From Acidobacteriota bacterium (GTDB taxonomy: Bacteria; Acidobacteriota; Vicinamibacteria; Vicinamibacterales; JAFNAJ01): 64,000 nt of DNA. The position numbers and the translations under genes are program-made. The notes beneath the pieces were generated by a model. The model saw only the letters and a program-made list of their open reading frames with translations. It did no database searches and was not told where the DNA came from. Shown piece by piece: positions 24,847 through 31,961 of the stretch. Numbering within the stretch: position 1 is the first letter of the stretch; the number at the start of each line of letters is the position of its first letter. The DNA lies in assembly GCA_023384575.1 (NCBI GenBank), contig JAHDVP010000004.1, forward strand, positions 8,426 to 72,425, written 5' to 3'.

Positions 24847-26316
24847 TCAGTACGTGACCCGCACCTTGTACCGCAGCGTCGCCGAGCCGTTCGCGGTCAC
24901 CGGCAGCGTGAACCGCGCGGCCCACGCCGACGTCTTCTCCCACTCGTGCGAGGCGTTCAACATCTGCCAGCTGCCGCCAATCGGCTCGTCGACCTGGACC
25001 TCGATGGCCGCGTCCTTGTGGTTGCGGACGACGACCTCGTGCTCGACCTCGAGGATGTTGTTCGCGATCCGCTCGTAGGTGAGCTGGCGCCGTTCGGCCA
25101 CCACGTCGAACGCCGTCCCGATCTTGATGCCGAGCTCCTCGTCCTTCGGCGTGTGGGCGATCCGGTCCTCGCCGGCAAACTGCAGGTTGCCGCGCGAGTC
25201 GGCCTGGTAGACGCGGACGACCCCGGCCGGCATCGGCAGGCCGAGCCCAGACGCCTCGTCGTTCCTGAACCGGAAGAAGACCTGCACGGGTTCCTTCATC
25301 GGCGACCCGGGCGCCTGTCGATTGTGGTAGTAGGCCTGGCGCCCGAGCACGACGTACTGCTTGCGCACCGCGACCCCCGTCCCGCCGAGCAGCGACACCT
25401 GCTTCGTCTCGCGGTTGGCCACCGTCGTCTTCCGCCCCAGCGTGTAGAGGTGGTACTCGCCGAACGACTCCTGTGCCATGTCGGCGGCGACCGCCGCGCG
25501 CGCCATCATCTCCATGGCCGGCGCCGGCATCGGCACGTCGTGCACGCGATTGAGGTCGCCTGCGACGAGCTGCAGCCGCGCCTCGCGGAACGTCGTCCCG
25601 CTGTTGTTGGTGAGCGTGACCCAGCCGTCGAGGTCGGCCGTCTTGTCGTCGCGCGCCACGGTCATGACGTAGTCGGCCTTCCACGCGAGGCTCGTCGCCA
25701 GGTACGAGGCCTCGATGCGCTGCGCGCCGGCCGCCCCGCTCTGCAGCGTCCACACGAGCGTCGGCCGGGCGAAGAGGTTGCCGGGGACCTCCGGGAAGCG
25801 CAGGTGATCGGCGGCGAGCCCGGTGACGATCTCGTCGCCGATGCGCCACACCGGTCCGTTGTTGTTCGAGAGCAGTCGGGCCGTCACGGCCTCCTCCACG
25901 GTGGAGCCGCCGTCGGTCCGCCGCCGGACGAGCGTGACGTCGCGGCCCACGTACTTGTCGAGCAGCTTCGCCGGCTCGAGCAGGTCGTACTGGTAGTTCT
26001 GCTCGAGCACCCGCACCGCCTGCGGGTTGGTGAGGGATCGGAAGTGCACCGTTTCCGGCTTGACGGTCGCCGCGATGTCGCCGAAGTGCAGGTCGAACGA
26101 CCCGGCCGGGAGCCGCAACTCGCGCACGTCACGCACGAGCGCGATGTCCGAATTGTAGACCGTCAGCGCGAGGTCGACCTGCTCCTCGAGCGTCGAGGCC
26201 TGCGGTTGAGATGCCGGCGTCACCGTCCCCTGGGCGCCGAGACGAGGGCCGAGCGCCAGCCCTCCGGCGAACAGGGCAGCGGCGACGAGCGTGATGAGCG
26301 GTGCGACGCGGAACAT
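24847..26316 (-). CDS. exported DUF4139-like protein
   Basis: This is a 489-residue protein with a signal peptide (PLITLVAAALFAGGLALG). The body is beta-rich with the DUF4139 layout: VDLALTVYNSDIALVRDVRE at the N-terminus, a central WKADYVMTVARDDKTADLDG, and a C-terminal RIANNILEVEHEVVVRNHKD. The function of this family is unknown; members are envelope proteins. It lies downstream of the anti-sigma gene. Its promoter element (26358-26387) has the same form and spacing as the one before the anti-sigma gene. Confidence 0.75.
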   Translation of the reverse strand: MFRVAPLITLVAAALFAGGLALGPRLGAQGTVTPASQPQASTLEEQVDLALTVYNSDIALVRDVRELRLPAGSFDLHFGDIAATVKPETVHFRSLTNPQAVRVLEQNYQYDLLEPAKLLDKYVGRDVTLVRRRTDGGSTVEEAVTARLLSNNNGPVWRIGDEIVTGLAADHLRFPEVPGNLFARPTLVWTLQSGAAGAQRIEASYLATSLAWKADYVMTVARDDKTADLDGWVTLTNNSGTTFREARLQLVAGDLNRVHDVPMPAPAMEMMARAAVAADMAQESFGEYHLYTLGRKTTVANRETKQVSLLGGTGVAVRKQYVVLGRQAYYHNRQAPGSPMKEPVQVFFRFRNDEASGLGLPMPAGVVRVYQADSRGNLQFAGEDRIAHTPKDEELGIKIGTAFDVVAERRQLTYERIANNILEVEHEVVVRNHKDAAIEVQVDEPIGGSWQMLNASHEWEKTSAWAARFTLPVTANGSATLRYKVRVTY

Positions 26317-26357
26317 GAGCAGCCTCCAGTGGTGGCCGGCACGGGGCCACCTCGCCC

Positions 26358-26387
26358 TGTGAACGGGCGCTGCGAGATTTCTTGCAG
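26358..26387 (-). promoter_or_regulatory. ECF-like promoter motif, copy 1
   Basis: On the minus strand CTGCAAGAA is followed by 13 nt and CGTTCACA. The same two boxes with identical 13-nt spacing occur at 27546-27575. The boxes end about 41 nt before the ATG of the DUF4139 gene. They are plausible -35 and -10 elements for the neighbouring sigma factor. Confidence 0.5.
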
Positions 26388-26396
26388 GACGCGACC

Positions 26397-27521
26397 TCAG
26401 CGATCGATCGGCCGCCACGTGCGGCCTCCATCGGTCGTCCTGAAGCTCGCCGTCGGCGTCCGGACGATCGCCACGTCCGCCGTGACCGCCTCGACGCCGA
26501 CGAGGTCGTCGCCGACCGGCGCGTCGATGGTCGCCCACGTGGTGCCGTCGGTCGTCCTGACCACGGTGCCGCGGGCGCCGACGAACCAGCAGGTCGTGAC
26601 TCCGGGGCAGGCCCCCGCCAGGAGGCGCCCGGGCGCGGGTCGGGGCACCGACTGCCACGTTTCGCCCCCGTCGTGGGTGCGTGCCAGCCGCCCGTCGGCG
26701 TCGACGCGCCAGAGTGCGGCAGGATCGGGAGTCACCACCGTCACCGCCGCGGCCTCCTGCGCCGCATCGGTGACCGCCGCCAGGGCGGTCGGCGCGCCGG
26801 CGAGGACCCGGCCCGATGTCGGCGCCGACGAAGCCGCCGCGCCGGGGGCCATGTCCTCCCGTGCGGCCGGTGCCTCGGCGGTCGGGGCCGCACGTGCGAC
26901 GGACGGAACGGGCGTCTCGACCGAGGCGCGCTGCTCCACGCGGCGGTCGGGCTTCGTCTCGCCCGCGGCCGTGGTGGCTTCCGGTTCCTCAGCGAACGCA
27001 GGGGCGGGTGCGGGTGGGCGAGCTGCGAGTGCCTCGCGCGACTCGGCAGACGCCGCCGGCGCTGTCTCGACCTCGCCGGCGGCCATCTCCGCGGCCGGCG
27101 CCACGGCGTCCGCCTCGTGCCTCGCCACGACGGAGGCCGCCGGCGCGAGGTCGCCACCGGGCGCCGGCCTCATCGCCAGGTACACCGTGACCGCAAGCGC
27201 CGCCGCGACCGGCACCGGGACGACCCAGCGCCAACGCCTCCACGCCGTCCACCAGGGCGGCGGCGCCGATGCCGCCTCGCCAGCCCGCTCCTGCTCGGCC
27301 TCCTCGAGCCGAACCAGTACCGCGAGCGTGTCCTGGCAGCGCGGGCAGTCGGCGAGATGACGCTCGATCGGGCCTCGTTCTTCGGCCGCCAGCGACGCGC
27401 TGACGAACAGGGCCAGGTGCTCGACGTCCGGACACCCACCCGCCGCGTCTGTCGGGCGCGGGCCGGCCAGGCGTCGCCATTGGCGTTCGATCGCGATGTC
27501 GCGCCGTCGGTCGTCGGTCAT
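26397..27521 (-). CDS. zinc-finger anti-sigma factor with YCF48-like C-terminus
   Basis: This is a 374-residue membrane protein. A zf-HC2-like segment is at the N-terminus (GCPDVEHLALFVSAS; IERHLADCPRCQDTL) with the usual Cys/His spacing. A transmembrane helix follows at about residues 98-116 (WVVPVPVAAALAVTVYLA), then an Ala/Pro/Glu-rich linker. The C-terminal domain (RLARTHDGGETWQSVPR; TVVRTTDGTTWATI; SFRTTDGGRTWRPI) has YCF48/sialidase-like blades. It is probably the anti-sigma partner of the sigma factor upstream. The C-terminal blades could sense an envelope signal. Confidence 0.75.
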   Translation of the reverse strand: MTDDRRRDIAIERQWRRLAGPRPTDAAGGCPDVEHLALFVSASLAAEERGPIERHLADCPRCQDTLAVLVRLEEAEQERAGEAASAPPPWWTAWRRWRWVVPVPVAAALAVTVYLAMRPAPGGDLAPAASVVARHEADAVAPAAEMAAGEVETAPAASAESREALAARPPAPAPAFAEEPEATTAAGETKPDRRVEQRASVETPVPSVARAAPTAEAPAAREDMAPGAAASSAPTSGRVLAGAPTALAAVTDAAQEAAAVTVVTPDPAALWRVDADGRLARTHDGGETWQSVPRPAPGRLLAGACPGVTTCWFVGARGTVVRTTDGTTWATIDAPVGDDLVGVEAVTADVAIVRTPTASFRTTDGGRTWRPIDR

Positions 27522-27545
27522 GACCTCGTCGGGGACCTCTCGTCG

Positions 27546-27575
27546 TGTGAACGGGGCCCGCCCCGCTTCTTGCAG
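27546..27575 (-). promoter_or_regulatory. ECF-like promoter motif, copy 2
   Basis: CTGCAAGAA-N13-CGTTCACA on the minus strand, about 24 nt before the ATG of the anti-sigma gene and within the 64-bp gap after the sigma gene. The boxes and spacing match those at 26358-26387; the 13-nt spacers differ. Confidence 0.5.
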
Positions 27576-27585
27576 CCGGTGGTCG

Positions 27586-28452
27586 TCATCCGGGGCCCTC
27601 CGGAGCCAGGATGGCGTCGAGGTCGAGCGGACGCGCCTCGAGCGCGGCCTCGAAACACGCCGCCACCTCGATCGGACCGAGCCCGTGCGTGTCGGCCAGG
27701 GCCCGTTCGACCCGTTCCCTGACCTGCCGTCGCGTCTTCTCGAGCTTACGCGAGACCGTGGCTTCGTGCTCTTCGAGCATGCGTCCGACCGCGGCGAGCT
27801 TCATCTGCTTCGCGTAGTAGAGCGAGAGCCGCAGTCGGTCGCGAGCGTCGAGCGAGGCCATTGCCGCCCGCAGCGCCTCGTCGAAGGCGCCGGCGAGCCG
27901 CTCCCGATCGGGATCGGGCTGAGCGCGGTCGGCTTGTCGCGGCGCGACGCGGTCTTCGTGCTCGTCGAGGGCGACGTGATGCCGCTCGGCCCGCGCACGG
28001 TCGACCTGTCGCCTCGCCAGGACGGCGTGGAGCCAGGTCGACAGGGCGCTGCGTCCGTGGAAGTACACGAAGAGCGAGCGGCGCCTGCCATCCTGCTCGA
28101 CGAGGCCGAACAAATCGGCGTAGATCGAGTCGGCCAACTCGCGCGCCGAGTCGTCGCGCGCGATCGCGCGCGCGCTGCGATGGAGCAGCGGCCGGTAGTC
28201 GGTGACGAAGGTGTCCCAGGCGGTCTCGTCTCCGGCTGCACACGCCACGGCCAGCGCGAGGTCCTCGAGATGGAGCGTATCGAAATACGCGCGCAGGGCG
28301 TCGGACGCCGGCGTCGACTCACCGAAGCGATGCGTCGCGCTTCGCTCGAGGGCCGCCTCGAAGGCCTCGCGCGGCACGTTCCAGCGTGCCGCGCCCGACG
28401 TGTCGTAGAGTTGCGCCAGCGCGCGGGGCGGAAGCAGGTCGACGGCTGGCAT
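27586..28452 (-). CDS. sigma-70 family RNA polymerase sigma factor
   Basis: This is a 288-residue protein with an ECF-like core. Region 2 spans TAWDTFVTDYRPLLHRSARA through SIYADLFGL and FHGRSALSTWLHAVLARRQVD (the 2.4-like helix). Region 4 is MASLDARDRLRLSLYYAKQM followed by KLAAVGRMLEEHEATVSRKL, the recognition helix. It has an extra N-terminal part of about 75 residues and is longer than a standard ECF factor. It precedes the anti-sigma gene on the same strand. The ATG at 28452 is used; a GTG at 28479 is in frame. Confidence 0.75.
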   Translation of the reverse strand: MPAVDLLPPRALAQLYDTSGAARWNVPREAFEAALERSATHRFGESTPASDALRAYFDTLHLEDLALAVACAAGDETAWDTFVTDYRPLLHRSARAIARDDSARELADSIYADLFGLVEQDGRRRSLFVYFHGRSALSTWLHAVLARRQVDRARAERHHVALDEHEDRVAPRQADRAQPDPDRERLAGAFDEALRAAMASLDARDRLRLSLYYAKQMKLAAVGRMLEEHEATVSRKLEKTRRQVRERVERALADTHGLGPIEVAACFEAALEARPLDLDAILAPEGPG

Positions 28453-28585
28453 GGCCAGGATCGTCGCTGACCATACCACAGCGACGAACCGGCGACTGCC
28501 GACGCCGCGTCGGGCCGCGACGGGCGCCGCGTCGATGTCGCGATGCCCGGCCCGCGCGGCCGGTCTGCCCGCCGGCGCCGTCGAC

Positions 28586-29578
28586 CTATTGCGCCGGCTG
28601 CAGCTCGAGCTGCAGCGTGTTCAGCTTCGGCCCGCAGCTGACGTTCGCCGTGATCTTCCCGCCGAACGAGAGGTTCATGCCCGAGCAGCCGAACTCCTGC
28701 TGCCACTGCTGCTGCTGGGCCTGATGGTCGGCTGACATCTGCTCGGCCATCATCGCTTCGGTGACCTTCTCGAGCTTGTTCATGAAGGCTTCCTGCTCGC
28801 GCGGCGACATCTTCATGAAGGCCTGCTGGTCGCCCATCACCTTCATCATCTTCTCGAACTCCGCCGCTGCCGTGGCACCCTGACCGCGCTGGAGGTTGAT
28901 GTACACGTTCTCGTCGGGGCGCCGGCTCGCCTCGATCCGCATGAGACCGCTCATCGTCTCGACGGGCGTCGAACTGCCGGCTCGGAAGAACTGCACTTCG
29001 TACGGCAGGATGGCATCGCTGTCGCTGACCTCGAAGGTCTTCGCCAGCGGGGTCATCGTCACCGTCCAGCCATCGCGCGTCGCGAACTCGTAGGCCCGCA
29101 CGGGGCCGATGAAGGCCACCGCGGCGCTCGCGTTCGCGCCGCTCACCGGAGCGAATGCATGGACTCGGACGAAGCCCGGCCCGGCCTCCTGGGCGATGGT
29201 CATCGTCGCGCCGTAGGCCGACGTCCCGACCGACTCGTCGCTCACCTCGACGCCGTCGTGCTCGGTGAGGAACGCGGTGCCCTCGGGGAACTTCCCTGCC
29301 ATCGAGAGCTTGAACGTCTGCCCCGGCTGTGTCGTCTGGACCTTGAGCCTGGCGAGGGCGATCTCGGGCGTGGGGTACTTCTGGTAGAGCGCGCGCGTGT
29401 TGGCCGACCCCGTCAGGCCCTCGGCCTGCTGAGCGGCTCGGAGCTGCGAGGCGAGCTCACTCCGGCGCTGCTGGAACTTCTTCGTGCTGGCGACAACGGT
29501 CGGCGCTGCGAAGGCGACGACCAGCAAGGCCGCCAACGACCCGGTGAGAAGCGACCACGAACGGAGACGTGAAGGCAC
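28586..29578 (-). CDS. exported hypothetical protein
   Basis: This is a 330-residue protein with an N-terminal anchor or signal (LLTGSLAALLVVAFAAPTVVAS). It is followed by a helical stretch (FQQRRSELASQLRAAQQAEG), a beta-rich middle part, and a Met/Gln-rich helical tail (MMKVMGDQQAFMKMSPREQE through MSADHQAQQQQWQQEFG). Two cysteines near the C-terminus (FGCSGM, VSCGPKL) could form a disulphide. I do not recognise the family. The GTG at 29578 has GGGAGGATC a few bases upstream. Confidence 0.65.
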   Translation of the reverse strand: MPSRLRSWSLLTGSLAALLVVAFAAPTVVASTKKFQQRRSELASQLRAAQQAEGLTGSANTRALYQKYPTPEIALARLKVQTTQPGQTFKLSMAGKFPEGTAFLTEHDGVEVSDESVGTSAYGATMTIAQEAGPGFVRVHAFAPVSGANASAAVAFIGPVRAYEFATRDGWTVTMTPLAKTFEVSDSDAILPYEVQFFRAGSSTPVETMSGLMRIEASRRPDENVYINLQRGQGATAAAEFEKMMKVMGDQQAFMKMSPREQEAFMNKLEKVTEAMMAEQMSADHQAQQQQWQQEFGCSGMNLSFGGKITANVSCGPKLNTLQLELQPAQ

Positions 29579-29621
29579 GATGATCCTCCCTGGCGCCATG
29601 CGGAGCGGCAGGGCGCGAATG

Positions 29622-31043
29622 TCACGGCCTCGGCGTCCCCCTCGCTCGTCCCACCCGAGGCGGCCCGGGGGGGACTGGGGTGTCGCGGCACGCCGCGGTC
29701 GAATGCCTCCTGGACGCGCTGGCCGCCAGCATCCAGGCCATCGCGCTCTCAGCCGGCCGGGCGAGCGGAAAGTCGACCAGGGCCATCGCGCCGAGCGCGG
29801 CCGCCGCCGCGGCGGCGGCCATGGCGAGCGGGTCGTCCCGCCCGGCGCGGCGCTGCCGGATGGCGTGTTGGAGGGGAGTGGCGATGAGCAGGACAATCGT
29901 GACAAGCCCGAGCAGGCCGCGGTCGACCAGCGCCTCGACGTAGTCGTTGTGCGCGTGCGCCTGCGGCCCACGAAAACGGGCCGAGGCGTCGCCGACGCGT
30001 GCCTGCTGCCACGCTTCGGCCTCCCACCGGGGATACTCCAACGCGAACAGGCCCGGACCGTGTCCGAGCCACGGGCGGTCCGCCACGTGGGGCATCGCGA
30101 TACGCCAGATGTAGAGACGTCCATCGATCGTCCTCTCGAGGGGACGTGCTTGCGATCCAATGAAGATGAGGACCGACAGCGCCGCGAACGCGCCGGCGAG
30201 CACTGCCCATCTCGTGCGGCGGCGGAGGCCGAGCACGGCCAGACTGCCCGCGACGACCGCCAGGCCCAGGGCGCCGCCCCGCGAGCCTGTCGCCACCACG
30301 GCCGCGCCCTGCAGCCCGGCGGCGACCGCCCACGCCACCGTCCTGGTGGGCGTCGATGCCGTCTGGAGCAACCCCGCGGTCAGCGCCAGTGTCGGGACGA
30401 TCGCGGCCGCGACGAAGTTCGGGTTGCCAAAGGTGCCGAACACCCGCAGGCGCTCGCTCGCGGCCTCGTCGAGGACCGGCGTCCAGCCGGCGAGCGCGAA
30501 GGGATCCGCGTGCAGGGCCTGGAGAACGGCCACGAGCGCGGCGACGGTCGTGCCCGTGGCGTGGGCCACGAACAGGCGGCGAACGGGCACCCCGGTCACG
30601 ACGATCGCGCCGTACCAGAGCGGTCCCGCGAGGGCGAGCCAGAGCGCGTCGGGCGAGGCCACCCCGGTGACCGTCGCCGATGCGAGCCACGATGCCAGCC
30701 AGAGCGCGGGGAGCCACGCCGCCTGGAGGTGAGGTGTCGAGCCCGCGCCGTCGGTTCGTGCGCCGAGGGCACGCGCTGTGCCCAGCAGGACGAGAGCTCC
30801 GCTGCCCACGAGCAGCAACCACAGCTTGGCGCTCGAGAACGGCTGCCCGGCCCCCGGCCAGACCGCCACCGGCAGCAGCGCGGCGAGGGCCAGCATGACA
30901 GCGTGGAACCAGGGGGTGGGCACGGCGAGGGATTGTGTGCCGGGGGCGGCCGGTGCGGCAACGCCTCCCCGTCCCGTGGCCCCCGACCCGCCGTTGAGGC
31001 CGCGCACCGCTGCGGGGCGGTGCGTCCCGATCGTGGACGTCAT
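29622..31043 (-). CDS. O-antigen-ligase-like membrane protein
   Basis: This is a 473-residue polytopic protein with about ten to twelve hydrophobic segments. The large periplasmic loop carries motifs of the Wzy_C/O-antigen-ligase superfamily: GTFGNPNFVAA, GRLYIWRIAMPH, WLGHGPGLFALEYP and HAHNDYVEALVDRG. Members ligate or polymerise glycans on lipid carriers or glycosylate pilins. No polysaccharide genes adjoin it. The C-terminal 30 residues are Pro/Arg-rich and might not be conserved. Confidence 0.8.
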   Translation of the reverse strand: MTSTIGTHRPAAVRGLNGGSGATGRGGVAAPAAPGTQSLAVPTPWFHAVMLALAALLPVAVWPGAGQPFSSAKLWLLLVGSGALVLLGTARALGARTDGAGSTPHLQAAWLPALWLASWLASATVTGVASPDALWLALAGPLWYGAIVVTGVPVRRLFVAHATGTTVAALVAVLQALHADPFALAGWTPVLDEAASERLRVFGTFGNPNFVAAAIVPTLALTAGLLQTASTPTRTVAWAVAAGLQGAAVVATGSRGGALGLAVVAGSLAVLGLRRRTRWAVLAGAFAALSVLIFIGSQARPLERTIDGRLYIWRIAMPHVADRPWLGHGPGLFALEYPRWEAEAWQQARVGDASARFRGPQAHAHNDYVEALVDRGLLGLVTIVLLIATPLQHAIRQRRAGRDDPLAMAAAAAAAALGAMALVDFPLARPAESAMAWMLAASASRRHSTAACRDTPVPPGPPRVGRARGTPRP

Positions 31044-31234
31044 ACGGTCGTGCTACACTCGGCGGTCTCGAGGCAAGCGCGCGCGTCGGTCGAACGGTCG
31101 TGCCCGGTGAGCCCGTCTGCTGCCGTGCCAGTCCCCCGGCCGTTCGGTTGGCCCGCTCGTCCGGACGGCCCAGACGTCGTGACGACCGAGATTCGATGCG
31201 ATTGAGTCACGTGTGCCCGCCCGTCAGGACGTCC

Positions 31235-31321
31235 GCCCCCGCGGAGCGGGGGCAAAGCAGACAACGTGGGCGAGCGAGGCCCTGCGCTCCACGTGCTCGG
31301 CGGTCTGACGCAGGGCCTCGC
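31235..31321 (+). promoter_or_regulatory. hairpin-rich leader of ECF sigma gene
   Basis: Two inverted repeats lie before the ATG at 31328. The first, GCCCCCGC-GGA-GCGGGGGC (31235-31253), is perfect with a 3-nt loop. The second is a perfect 13-bp pair, GCGAGGCCCTGCG (31274-31286) and CGCAGGGCCTCGC (31309-31321), that ends six bases before the start codon. A TACACT box near 31054 could be the promoter. No free ribosome binding site is visible. Confidence 0.55.
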
Positions 31322-31327
31322 TAGCCG

Positions 31328-31933
31328 ATGTCCACCGAAACGCGTCAGACGATCACGAGGCTCCTCCAGGAGATGCGCGCCGCCGACGGCTCGGCCCGCG
31401 AGCGTCGCCTCGAGGTGCTGGTCGACGTGCTCTATCCGGAGTTGCGCCGACTCGCCGGCCGCCTGATGCGGCGAGAGCGCGCCGGGCACACGCTGCAACC
31501 CACCGCGCTCGTCAACGAGGCCTTCCTGCGCCTGGTGGGCGATGCGGGCATCGACTGGGAGAGCCGGGCGCACTTCCTGGGCGTCTCGGCACGGCTGATG
31601 CGGCAGATCCTCGTCGATCACGCCAGGCGGCAGCAGGCCAAGAAGCGGGGCGGCGTGGCGTTCCAGCCCTTGCCGATTGACGAGGCCCGCGATGCCGCCC
31701 CGGCCGATCGCCTGGTCGACGTCCTCGTCCTCAACGACGCGCTCGAGCGGCTTGCCGCGGTCGACCTCCGCAGCGCGCGCGTGGTCGAACTGCGGATCTT
31801 CGGCGGGCTCACTGCGGAAGAGGCCGCCTCCGTGCTCGGAGTGTCGAAGCGCACGGTCGACACCGACTGGTCGGCGGCCAGGCTCTGGCTCGCCAAGCAA
31901 CTGGGACCGGCGAGTCCGCCCGACCCCGTCTGA
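31328..31933 (+). CDS. ECF RNA polymerase sigma factor (kinase-associated group)
   Basis: This is a 201-residue sigma factor. Region 2 is VLYPELRRLAGRLMRRER with the typical HTLQPTALVNEAFLRL (2.4-like). Region 4 is VELRIFGGLTAEEAASVLGV with SKRTVDTDWSAARLWLAKQL. This form matches the ECF group linked to Ser/Thr kinases in Acidobacteria and Planctomycetes. The kinase-TPR gene starts 28 bp downstream, so the pair likely makes one signalling unit. Two strong hairpins precede the start codon. Confidence 0.88.
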   Translation: MSTETRQTITRLLQEMRAADGSARERRLEVLVDVLYPELRRLAGRLMRRERAGHTLQPTALVNEAFLRLVGDAGIDWESRAHFLGVSARLMRQILVDHARRQQAKKRGGVAFQPLPIDEARDAAPADRLVDVLVLNDALERLAAVDLRSARVVELRIFGGLTAEEAASVLGVSKRTVDTDWSAARLWLAKQLGPASPPDPV

Positions 31934-31961
31934 CCGACATCGACGGCGCCAGGGACACGCG

